From contig DMNE01000469.1 of NCBI GenBank assembly GCA_003453735.1, positions 1-13,395 of the forward strand: a DNA stretch of 13,395 bases, given 5' to 3'. The notes beneath the pieces are model-generated. The model did not search any database, was not told where the DNA came from, and saw only the letters and a list, made by a program, of their open reading frames with translations. Position numbers and translations under genes: made by a program. Positions 6,463 to 13,395 of the stretch are shown here, piece by piece. Position 1 is the stretch's first letter. The number at the start of each line of letters is the position of its first letter. This stretch comes from Nitrospiraceae bacterium. Its GTDB lineage: Bacteria > Nitrospirota > Thermodesulfovibrionia > Thermodesulfovibrionales > UBA9159.

Positions 6463-6756
6463 CTAAAATAATGCAATCGGCGTTCTTTCTACTTCAACGT
6501 CGAAAATGTATCGTAATTTTTTCAGGACCGTGTCTTCCACTTCACCCTTTCTTATCTTCATTCTTAGTTCTCAGCGTCCTCGCATTATAAGTACGATATT
6601 CTCCACGCTATAGAGGCCTCCTCCCCTTTCTCTGATAATGGGCTTCTCAAAAACGCCGTGTCCCATCTCAGGCATCCAGGGAAATTCTCCTCTCGAAACA
6701 GCTTCATCCGAAAGTCAACTACTGTTGAACACGAGAAAACTTAGGGAATTCTTCAT
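6463..6756 (-). pseudogene. YtkA/FixH-like protein pseudogene
   Basis: On the minus strand the frame reads DEAVSRGEFPWMPEMGHGVF, then GGGLYSVENIVLIMRGR, a TGA (6573-6571), and continues in the same frame as ELRMKIRKGEVEDTV to FDVEVERTPIALF. This is the YtkA-like (PF13115) domain, whose hallmark is MPxMGHG and a later GxW. The TGA stands exactly where that Trp (TGG) is expected. Upstream, ATG 6756 begins MKNSLSFLVF, a plausible signal-peptide start, but a stop and a frame change separate it from the domain. So there is a nonsense mutation plus at least one 5' lesion. YtkA-like domains are periplasmic or membrane-anchored and often lie next to copper or cation-efflux systems. The regions 6305-6462 and 6757-6880 show nothing convincing. 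Confidence 0.65.
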
Positions 6757-6880
6757 GTAATTTTTTTTCTGAGGATGTCATAGTGTTGCGGCTATGATTT
6801 GAATCAGTACAAGTCAGTTGTGTCTTCATTTGTGATGTCAAATGGCAATTATAGGGTTACTGTGCCATTAAAACTTCAAA

Positions 6881-6910
6881 TTGACAGGTGCAAATTAAAG
6901 GTGATATAAA
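6881..6910 (+). promoter_or_regulatory. Promoter of the GEMM riboswitch transcript
   Basis: TTGACA (6881-6886) and TATAAA (6905-6910) are separated by 18 bases. Transcription is expected near 6917, just before the aptamer. Confidence 0.7.
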
Positions 6911-6921
6911 AGAGATATAAA

Positions 6922-7008
6922 GAGGCGCTTCCGATAAAGCCAAACCCTCCGTGAGAAGGGGACAGAAAGCGTCGGGTCTTATTGTTAAGATGGCCGAGCT
7001 GCCGAAGG
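6922..7008 (+). promoter_or_regulatory. GEMM-I (cyclic dinucleotide) riboswitch aptamer
   Basis: The core GCCAAACC, a P2 stem with a GUGA (GNRA) loop, the GGGGACAGAAAGC joint, and a P3 with a TCGGG / TGGCCGA tetraloop-receptor region match the GEMM-I class. The outer stem can pair CTTC with GAAG. By alignment with the Vibrio Vc2 aptamer, the position corresponding to G20 is G. This favours c-di-GMP over the cGAMP-type (GEMM-Ib) variants with A20. The G21-C46 pair appears as C-G, a compensatory change. The aptamer's 3' strand shares the GCCGAGC segment with the downstream terminator, so ligand binding should favour read-through. Confidence 0.85.
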
Positions 7009-7043
7009 ATAAACTTGGGGTAGGCTCGGCTTTTGTTGTTTTT
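6993..7043 (+). terminator. Intrinsic terminator of the GEMM riboswitch
   Basis: GCCGAGC (6993-6999) pairs perfectly with GCTCGGC (7024-7030), followed by a T-rich run TTTTGTTGTTTTT. The 5' arm belongs to the aptamer P3, so the two structures are mutually exclusive. Confidence 0.85.
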
Positions 7044-7068
7044 AACTTGCAAAGGAGGTGAAGCATTT

Positions 7069-7170
7069 ATGTCTGGCTGAAGCAAGAATGAGAAAGCAAG
7101 CGCATTCATAATTGGCAGAGTCTGCCTTAGGGAGGTAACCCAAAAAAGCATTTTGGTGAGATATGGATAA
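7069..7170 (+). other. Short frame with UGA at codon 4, behind strong ribosome binding site
   Basis: After the terminator comes a near-perfect Shine-Dalgarno (AAAGGAGGTGA, 7051-7061) and ATG TCT GGC TGA. The same frame then stays open for 29 codons (SKNEKASAFIIGRVCLREV...) and ends at TAA 7168-7170, overlapping the ATG of the next gene (7163). The overlap is of the kind seen in coupled genes. Possibilities are a minimal three-residue leader peptide, a gene inactivated by a nonsense mutation, or a recoded UGA. I see no convincing bacterial SECIS hairpin. Confidence 0.35.
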
Positions 7171-7405
7171 AGTACTTCAGAAAGAAATAGAAATACTTAT
7201 GGAAGTGTTAGACTGCCCGAAAGACTTTGCATGTTATAAAGCTGGCTTTGAGATGCTTTGCAGGGCAGAAGACATTGGATTACAGTCGTTCTTGCTATGC
7301 CTGGAAGAAAATTCTTCTAATTGTGCATTCTCATTTCTGCAGAGGGGCTTTTACTTCTGTCAGTGCCCTATCCGCAGACGTATACTAACGTCCTCAAAAC
7401 AATGA
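7163..7405 (+). CDS. Small Cys-rich conserved protein downstream of GEMM riboswitch
   Basis: The 80-residue protein starts MDKVLQKEIEILMEVLDCPK and has seven cysteines (18, 24, 33, 46, 54, 66, 68), including a final CxC. The spacing suggests a metal- or Fe-S-binding cytoplasmic protein. It has no signal peptide or membrane segment. From memory similar small proteins occur in Nitrospirota, but I know no function. A GGTGAG lies shortly before the ATG. It is the first sizeable gene behind the riboswitch, so its expression should respond to cyclic dinucleotide. The C-terminus (IRRRILTSSKQ) is basic and may have diverged. Confidence 0.7.
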   Translation: MDKVLQKEIEILMEVLDCPKDFACYKAGFEMLCRAEDIGLQSFLLCLEENSSNCAFSFLQRGFYFCQCPIRRRILTSSKQ

Positions 7406-7406
7406 T

Positions 7407-7501
7407 ACAGAAAAAGTTCGTCATGCCCTTTATTTCCATGTTTATTTCATCCAGCTATACGTAAAATACTGAAAATACGTAAGATAACCTACTTTTTCTG
7501 T
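7407..7501. repeat. 11-bp inverted repeat in the convergent gap
   Basis: ACAGAAAAAGT (7407-7417) and ACTTTTTCTGT (7491-7501) are exact inverted repeats 73 bases apart between two convergent genes. Inside are two copies of ATACGTAA. It may act as a bidirectional 3'-end structure. Confidence 0.4.
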
Positions 7502-7506
7502 TAGTT

Positions 7507-8571
7507 TCAGTTATTAGGTCCTAAAAAAAGCTCTCTCAGTTTTATTGCTAAGTCTTCCGGGAGATTGATAATCAGTTCTGAATGGAGAAGTTTCTGCAGG
7601 AAGTAATCATCATTTCGATAGTTGGGGTAGAGGTTCTGTCTGCTGATCATCTTCAGGAGACAATGGAAACCCTCTTCTGAAAAAGGATCCCTGGCCGAAA
7701 GGATAGAGTAATTGAAGCTCATATGGCCGAGGCGACCGTAAAACGCGAGAACTTTGGAGACCCCGATGGCAATATCCGTTAAGTCTATTTCAGAGAGTGC
7801 GCCAAAATCGTTCTCTTCTTCATGCACGGCAAAAACCTCATTATTGCCCATAGGAGAGAAAGCGGTAAGCCAGTGCCACTTGCCAGTTTGCGCTATATAC
7901 CGAGATCCGAGATCCTTCTCCTCTTCTAACAAGTCTGAATAATACCCTGAACCATTCTCCTGATAGTATGCCCGGCACGCTTGAATGATCCTTTCATGGT
8001 ATGAATAGGCTATCGGGGTAATCAGCATCTGGAGGTGAGGATGAACTAATGTGGCACCTGCCGGGAACAGATAGTTGGCATTCACTGCCACAAACGATGC
8101 CGAATGATCTTGTCTGTAAACTGCATTCACGAATTGTTGCGCAGCCCTTAATCCGTCCCCAATGATTTGAGGGGAAAATTCCGTTAGATTAAGAAAGTGA
8201 GCTTTGCTCAGTCTTATAACAGAGTGGTACTTTCCCACAGGGAAAAGGTTCGGGAATAGAATGGCCTCGCCAATTTTTATACGACCTTCAGGGACGAGTC
8301 TCTGCGGATATCGGGGTGTGCTTCTCTCAATCGTGTCTCCGCAGAATATACAGTTCCTAGCGCTCTCCTCCACCAGCCGTTCTATAAGTTCTACATCACA
8401 GTCTCCAAAAAAGAATTCGACTTTATCTCTAAGACGAAAGTTATAGACACTGATGTCTCCTAAAAGGGGATCCCGTCGAACTGTTACAGTGTGTGTCTCT
8501 TCAGCAAAATTATTAAAAGGATTCAGAAAGACTAATTCTGACTCAGAGCTGTCAAATCTTATTCCAGGCAT
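7507..8571 (-). CDS. GalT-like HIT-superfamily nucleotidyltransferase
   Basis: The 354-residue protein matches the galactose-1-phosphate uridylyltransferase branch of the HIT superfamily. It has RRDPLLGDISVYN near the N-terminus, a CIFC zinc-type motif (74-77), and HPHLQ (His177, His179, Gln181), where GalT has HPHxQ with the nucleotidylated histidine. Family members transfer a nucleoside monophosphate between sugar phosphates. The exact substrate is uncertain: UDP-hexose:galactose-1-P transfer, or phosphorolysis of ADP-glucose as in related enzymes. The start is set by a strong Shine-Dalgarno (AGGAGGAA) seven bases before the ATG. It follows the GTPase-enolase chimera by 61 bases on the same strand, with no terminator seen between them, so it probably belongs to the fluoride-riboswitch transcript. 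Confidence 0.8.
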   Translation of the reverse strand: MPGIRFDSSESELVFLNPFNNFAEETHTVTVRRDPLLGDISVYNFRLRDKVEFFFGDCDVELIERLVEESARNCIFCGDTIERSTPRYPQRLVPEGRIKIGEAILFPNLFPVGKYHSVIRLSKAHFLNLTEFSPQIIGDGLRAAQQFVNAVYRQDHSASFVAVNANYLFPAGATLVHPHLQMLITPIAYSYHERIIQACRAYYQENGSGYYSDLLEEEKDLGSRYIAQTGKWHWLTAFSPMGNNEVFAVHEEENDFGALSEIDLTDIAIGVSKVLAFYGRLGHMSFNYSILSARDPFSEEGFHCLLKMISRQNLYPNYRNDDYFLQKLLHSELIINLPEDLAIKLRELFLGPNN

Positions 8572-8632
8572 AATTGCGTTCCTCCTGCAGTTAATAGCTC
8601 ATCTTAAGTTTTACAGGATATTGTCAGGACCC

Positions 8633-10042
<1,410 letters not shown>

Positions 10043-10048
10043 TCATAA

Positions 10049-10087
10049 CAAAAACTCCTGCCCTCTGTTTGCTGCAAGAGCAGGAGT
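10049..10087 (-). terminator. Intrinsic terminator of fluoride riboswitch 1
   Basis: On the minus strand ACTCCTGC (10080-10087) pairs with GCAGGAGT (10054-10061), followed by a run of five T. The 5' arm contains the ACTCC that the aptamer uses for its pseudoknot, so fluoride binding should prevent termination. Confidence 0.85.
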
Positions 10088-10164
10088 CATCAGTCCGTTC
10101 CGGATGGTTCACCCCTCAGAGAATTGCCAACTCTGAGCGGGGTTAAAGGCGAACTCCATCGCCT
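10081..10164 (-). promoter_or_regulatory. Fluoride riboswitch 1 (crcB motif), upstream of the GTPase-enolase chimera
   Basis: The minus strand carries GGCGATGGAGTTCGCC, then TTTAACC, a long stem CTCAGAG / CTCTGAG, a TCCG / CGGA stem, and CTGATGACTCC. These are the conserved elements of the fluoride aptamer, including the GGAGT / ACTCC long-range pairing. It is larger (about 84 bases) than the second copy because of an extended internal arm. It lies inside the 3' part of the truncated crcB frame and has its own promoter. Confidence 0.88.
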
Positions 10165-10516
10165 CTATATGCTTAATGGTCAAGCTAGCAGAATATGAAC
10201 GCCTTGTCAATTCATTCACGGGGTTATCTGAGTCTCCACTAATCAGGAGGTTGCTTGTTTCAAATTCAAACGTAGAAAACGTCGTATATGCGCCGAGAAA
10301 GCCTACTACCAGCAATAATTTCCATTGTGGGTTAGCCATGAATTTCTCTGTCAGCAACGTCATAAGTAGCCCGATGAAAAAGCTGCCGCTTACATTGATG
10401 ACAAATGTACCGAGGGGGAAATTCCGTCCCCACTTCTGGCCTATCCAGGTCGCCAGGAAAAATCGTGTAGCTGCGCCCGGAAATCCGCCTACGCCTATTA
10501 TAAGATAATTTACCAT
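10109..10516 (-). pseudogene. crcB: CrcB/Fluc fluoride channel, missing its last membrane segment
   Basis: The first 91 residues are a clear CrcB/Fluc protein: NYLIIGVGGFPGAATRF, GTFVINVSGSF (Asn41), and the Phe-box GAYTTFSTFEFE (Phe80, Phe83). Fluc channels are dual-topology dimers of four-helix subunits that export fluoride. Here similarity ends at TSNLL, where helix 4 should begin. The last 44 residues (ISGDSDNPVNELTRR... to FSEG) are polar and are encoded by the promoter and aptamer of fluoride riboswitch 1. So the protein has three helices and a junk tail, and is probably inactive. The start has a Shine-Dalgarno (TAAGGAAG) overlapping the uspA stop. It is third in the riboswitch 2 operon. 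The cause is a deletion or rearrangement at about 10244. Confidence 0.85.
10182..10210 (-). promoter_or_regulatory. Promoter of fluoride riboswitch 1 transcript
   Basis: TTGACA (10205-10210) and TAGCTT (10182-10187) are separated by 17 bases. Transcription would start about ten bases before the aptamer. The promoter lies within the nonhomologous tail of the crcB frame. Confidence 0.6.
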
Positions 10517-10528
10517 TTGCAGACTTCC

Positions 10529-10948
10529 TTACTTCACAATTGTTACGGTGCATGGAGAGTAAGTAGAGACCCTCTTTGACACCGAGCCAAGGAGCCAGCT
10601 TTCTATTTTTGACTTTCCTTTCTGCCCCATAATTATCTGGTTGATTTCGTTCTCTTTTGCGTATCGCACGATCTGGTCTGCGGGATGTCCGATGACGATC
10701 TCGGTCTTGATCTCGATATTCTTTTGTTTGGCCTTTTCCTTCAATTCCCCGAAGAGCTGTTTGTAATGTTCGGTGGCTGCATCGATTACGGCATCCACCT
10801 CCACAATGTCAATGGGTTCAGGCGGCTGGGCGACAGAGAGAACGGTTATTTCGGGTTGAATGTTACAAGTGGCAGCCAGTTTCAAGGCATGGTCAAAAGC
10901 TTCGTAGGCTTTCGGAGAGCCATCAAACGCTACTAATATCTTGTTCAT
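10529..10948 (-). CDS. UspA-family universal stress protein
   Basis: The 139-residue cytoplasmic protein has the single UspA fold: MNKILVAFDGSPKAYEAFDH with Asp9, and the ATP-binding pattern Gly108-x2-Gly111-x9-Gly121-Ser122 (MGQKGKSKIESWLLGSVS). It is therefore likely an ATP-binding Usp. The start at 10948 follows a strong AAAGGAGG and lies ten bases after the antiporter stop. An in-frame ATG at 10972 would overlap the antiporter and has no such site. Usp proteins often accompany or regulate cation/proton antiporters. Here it sits between the antiporter and crcB in one operon. Confidence 0.92.
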   Translation of the reverse strand: MNKILVAFDGSPKAYEAFDHALKLAATCNIQPEITVLSVAQPPEPIDIVEVDAVIDAATEHYKQLFGELKEKAKQKNIEIKTEIVIGHPADQIVRYAKENEINQIIMGQKGKSKIESWLLGSVSKRVSTYSPCTVTIVK

Positions 10949-10958
10949 TAACCCTCCT

Positions 10959-12164
10959 TTATTCGATTTCATCGGCCGATACTAAAGGCGCGGCTGCCTC
11001 AGAAGGCTTCTCTTTTTTGGGAAGCAAATATTTGGGGAGAAAGAAAGCGTTCGCTATTAGTGTCGGGATAACGGCACTGCCTATAACCGTTGCGATCAAG
11101 AGCGAATATTGCGGCTGATCTATTATGCCATGACTTAAACCAAAAAGCGCCGATATTGAGCCGAATGTAAGTCCAGTGGACATCAGCAGCGTCGTATACA
11201 TGCCTTCCTTTTGAGCATATCTATAAACTTTTGTGGCGGGATAAACGCCAGCAAACTTCGTTGCCATTTTACTCATAAACAGAACGAGTAGCGCCATTGG
11301 CGCGGCAATAAGGGCGGGGATGGATACGTAGGAACCGGCCCTGATGAAATAGAAGGGTGTAAGGAGTCCGAAGGTAAGTGTTCGCAGCCTCCTGACGAGT
11401 GCGTGATCTTTCCCCACGGTTCCCGCAAGAACCATCCCGATAATATATGCGGGAAGCACCGCCTCACTCCCCGACCATACGGCAAGAAAACCGAGTCCGA
11501 ACAATAAAAGCAATATGTATTTAGCTTCGAGCTCCGAGGGCCTGCCTCCGTACTTCTTGAAAAAGCGGGGCGTGAGATACGGGAGAATGATAAACACAGC
11601 AACACTCACCACAATAAAAACACCTGTTTTCATAGTAAAGGGAGAAAATATCAGCCCAAGGGCAATGACTGTACCAAGGTCATTTATAAAGCAGGCTGCA
11701 AGGACGACTTTCCCGAATTGGGTGATATTCAGTCCGAGTTCGAGCATTACAGCATAAACCACCGCGACCGATGTCGTCGAAAGGGCAACGCCGGCAAGCC
11801 AGCTCGACTTCACTGACCAGCCTAGCAGATAATAGGCGGCAGCGGTGCAGCCGAGGAAAGGAGCAAAAAAGGCGACAAGTCCGATAACAGTGGTCTCTTT
11901 CCATTTGAGCTTGAAAACGTCAGGATCAAGTTCCGCCCCCGCCAGAAAAGTTAAGACAATAGCTCCGGTTCCTGACAAGAATTTAATCCACGATTCGTTA
12001 GACCCAAACGTTGTTCCAACAAGCGCCCCGATGACAAGCTGGGCAACGGTTCCTACAACTATTTCAGAAAGCGCCGTCGCAATCCTAAACCAGATGGAGA
12101 GAAGCGTTGCAAGAAGAGCAAGACCAAGCCACAGGGCTGCAAGCCCCCAAACATCATAATGCAT
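10959..12164 (-). CDS. Cation/proton antiporter (CPA family) in fluoride-riboswitch operon
   Basis: The 401-residue protein has about 12 hydrophobic segments and the CPA (PF00999) hallmarks LTFLAGAELDPDVFK (72-86) and an Asn161-Asp162 pair in CFINDLGTV, the ion/proton-binding position of these exchangers. It should exchange Na+, K+ or another ion for protons across the inner membrane. Antiporters of this type are a known class behind fluoride riboswitches, perhaps handling the proton load after HF entry. The substrate is not certain. The C-terminus is a short polar tail (PSEAAAPLVSADEIE). The start is set by AAAGGAG seven bases upstream of the ATG. It is the first gene after riboswitch 2. Confidence 0.9.
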   Translation of the reverse strand: MHYDVWGLAALWLGLALLATLLSIWFRIATALSEIVVGTVAQLVIGALVGTTFGSNESWIKFLSGTGAIVLTFLAGAELDPDVFKLKWKETTVIGLVAFFAPFLGCTAAAYYLLGWSVKSSWLAGVALSTTSVAVVYAVMLELGLNITQFGKVVLAACFINDLGTVIALGLIFSPFTMKTGVFIVVSVAVFIILPYLTPRFFKKYGGRPSELEAKYILLLLFGLGFLAVWSGSEAVLPAYIIGMVLAGTVGKDHALVRRLRTLTFGLLTPFYFIRAGSYVSIPALIAAPMALLVLFMSKMATKFAGVYPATKVYRYAQKEGMYTTLLMSTGLTFGSISALFGLSHGIIDQPQYSLLIATVIGSAVIPTLIANAFFLPKYLLPKKEKPSEAAAPLVSADEIE

Positions 12165-12186
12165 ATGCCGACTCCTTTCCGGGCAT

Positions 12187-12224
12187 TAAAAAACTCCTAC
12201 CCTCTATCGATTGAGAGTAGGAGT
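12187..12224 (-). terminator. Intrinsic terminator of fluoride riboswitch 2
   Basis: ACTCCTAC (12217-12224 on the minus strand) pairs with GTAGGAGT (12193-12200), with further pairing inside, followed by six T. It competes with the aptamer for the ACTCC segment. Confidence 0.88.
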
Positions 12225-12272
12225 CATCAGCTCCGATGAAACAAGAGCGGTTAGCGGCGAACTCCATCGCCG
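12217..12272 (-). promoter_or_regulatory. Fluoride riboswitch 2 (crcB motif), upstream of antiporter operon
   Basis: The minus strand reads GGCGATGGAGTTCGCC, then GCTAACCGCTC, a short loop, and GAGCTGATGACTCCTAC. This is an almost textbook compact fluoride aptamer with the GCTC / GAGC stem and the GGAGT / ACTCC pseudoknot. With the terminator it should act as a transcriptional ON switch. Confidence 0.95.
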
Positions 12273-12287
12273 GCAATTCTTAACAAT

Positions 12288-12317
12288 AATCTATCAGGAA
12301 TTAACGGAAAATGTCAA
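12288..12317 (-). promoter_or_regulatory. Promoter of the antiporter-usp-crcB operon
   Basis: TTGACA (12312-12317) and TAGATT (12288-12293) are separated by 18 bases. Transcription would begin near 12281, about nine bases before the aptamer. Confidence 0.6.
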
Positions 12318-12715
12318 AACAAATGTATTTGCATCAAGATATAATTCTCCAGTGATTCTACTAGTATTAAATGCCGCGAATATTAGCAGTTGCATCCCTG
12401 AAATGGAAAATCATAAGGCCGGAGCACCCCGGTTTTATGAAGTTGGAGGTGAGTTAAACATTCTCGAAGCGTTTCTACAACCCGAAAACGAAAGCTAATT
12501 AGTGACCTGACAAATAACGAGTAGTGGCTGAAACAAAGTGCCATCGATGAAGATCGCGTCGCGAGGATTACTGGATGAAATTGAGATTGGCAGTCTTCTT
12601 TAGCGATGCAGAGTATGACCGGAACTATACAGTCAGTGAGAGAACATGCCATACGGTGTAGAAGTCCAACACATGAATGGGTCAAGCATGATCAGACACT
12701 CCCTCTTCGAGAGAG

Positions 12716-12769
12716 TTAACAGTTACTGTTAAGATTCGGCAAGAGTTGCCACTTACGCCACATGGCAAC
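12716..12769. repeat. Two adjacent palindromes in a gene-free stretch
   Basis: TTAACAG (12716-12722) and CTGTTAA (12726-12732) form a perfect dyad with a three-base centre. GTTGCCA (12745-12751) and TGGCAAC (12763-12769) form a second hairpin with an 11-base loop. The region 12318-12849 contains no gene that I can support. These are its only clear structures, and they lie downstream of the minus-strand dehydrogenase gene. Confidence 0.5.
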
Positions 12770-12849
12770 TTGACCGATGTATGAAACAGTTTTTGCAAAA
12801 TACCAGAGTGGACAGCACTCCCCCGTAGCATAAGTTTGGCCCAAAACCG

Positions 12850-13395
12850 TCAAACCCTCATCCCACCATCGACCTCCAGAAAACGCCCAGTGAAAAAGTC
12901 ATCTTTTATGATGAATTGAACGGCCTGTGAAACCTCCTCACTTTCGCCGAGCCTACCCATCGGAACGTTCTGAATGATCTTTTCCAAGATATCCTGCCTG
13001 ATCGTAGCACACATGTCGGTATTGATGAATCCTGGGGCGATAGCGGCAACTCTTATCCCGAACTTTGAAAGTTCTTTTGCCATCGTAACCGTCATGGCAT
13101 CTACTCCCCCCTTGGAAGCAGAATAGTTCACCTGTCCCACATTACCGCAGCGGCTTATAGAGGAGATATTGATTATCACTCCGTGTACTCCGTGCTTTAC
13201 CATCTGGTAGGCCACCTCCCGTGAGAATAAGAATACGCCTGTGAGATTGACATCGAGAACTCTCTGCCAATTTGCAAAAGGGAATTTGGTTATCGCCTCC
13301 CCTTTTTTCTTGATAAAGAGTCCGTCTTCCTTTATCCCCGCATTATTGATGAGTACGTCGGGAGGACCATACTCCTGAGTGTAGCCTTCAACGAA
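12850..13395 (-). CDS. Short-chain dehydrogenase/reductase (FabG-like), 5' end cut by window edge
   Basis: The visible 181 residues contain VLINNAGI, the helix-4 motif (NNAG), the catalytic Ser in NISSIS, and YSASK with the catalytic Tyr and Lys. Further along are IAPGFINTDM and the C-terminal FLEVDGGMRV. This is a classical SDR, most like 3-oxoacyl-ACP reductase (FabG) or acetoacetyl-CoA reductase, using NAD(P)H in the cytoplasm. The N-terminal Rossmann glycine motif lies outside the window, so cofactor preference cannot be judged. The gene ends before the gene-free stretch and is not obviously linked to the fluoride operon. Confidence 0.9.
   Translation of the reverse strand, partial: FVEGYTQEYGPPDVLINNAGIKEDGLFIKKKGEAITKFPFANWQRVLDVNLTGVFLFSREVAYQMVKHGVHGVIINISSISRCGNVGQVNYSASKGGVDAMTVTMAKELSKFGIRVAAIAPGFINTDMCATIRQDILEKIIQNVPMGRLGESEEVSQAVQFIIKDDFFTGRFLEVDGGMRV

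Noticed and set aside
6126..6590. 154-codon plus-strand frame across the lipoprotein end and the following gap
   Set aside because: Its first part is an out-of-frame reading of the lipoprotein, and the rest is antisense to the YtkA-like pseudogene. The composition is not protein-like.
7078..7120. Selenocysteine insertion at the UGA of the short frame
   Set aside because: A GAATG/CATTC stem follows the UGA, but it is weak and lacks the typical bacterial SECIS apical features. Recoding is kept only as an open possibility.
12383..12685. Minus-strand 100-codon frame and overlapping plus-strand frame in the gap before the dehydrogenase
   Set aside because: There is no ribosome binding site and no recognisable motif, and the plus frame starts inside the fluoride riboswitch. 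Probably chance frames.

Overview
The window looks like a chromosomal accessory region of an uncultured, probably anaerobic bacterium. The protein families (a LipM-type octanoyltransferase, a DUF3842/CooT pair, a c-di-GMP-type riboswitch, a DUF2318-like lipoprotein) suggest the Nitrospirota or delta-proteobacterial neighbourhood. That placement is inference from remembered family distributions, not from a marker gene. Both window edges cut genes.

Left part (1-4400). A long minus-strand protein of unknown function runs off the left edge. A plus-strand multi-pass membrane protein overlaps tail to tail with a minus-strand lipoate/octanoate transferase. A minus-strand pair follows, DUF3842 (broken by one base) and CooT. 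Several minus-strand genes here have a -10 hexamer only 6-9 bases before the start codon and no Shine-Dalgarno, suggesting leaderless transcripts.

Middle part (4400-6900) is mostly decaying genes. It holds a 3'-truncated exported Cys-rich protein, a small secreted protein with a shifted signal peptide, an apparently intact DUF2318-like lipoprotein, and a YtkA/FixH-like pseudogene with a nonsense codon. A 48-base hairpin and short repeats lie beside the truncated gene and look like a recombination scar. From 6881 to 7405 a promoter, a GEMM-I (c-di-GMP-class) riboswitch with an intrinsic terminator, a very short frame with an in-frame UGA, and a small Cys-rich protein form one plus-strand unit.

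Right part (7507-12317) is the most interesting: a minus-strand fluoride-response locus with two fluoride riboswitches. The first (12217-12272, own promoter, terminator) precedes a cation/proton antiporter, a UspA protein and crcB (fluoride channel). crcB has lost its last membrane segment and its frame runs through the promoter and into the aptamer of the second riboswitch (10081-10164). The second riboswitch controls a chimeric gene, a dynamin-like GTPase domain joined in frame to two pieces of enolase, followed by a GalT-like nucleotidyltransferase. Enolase is the classic fluoride-sensitive enzyme and a known member of fluoride-riboswitch regulons, so the enolase remnant fits the place even though its catalytic barrel is missing.

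The right edge holds the C-terminal two thirds of a FabG-like short-chain dehydrogenase.
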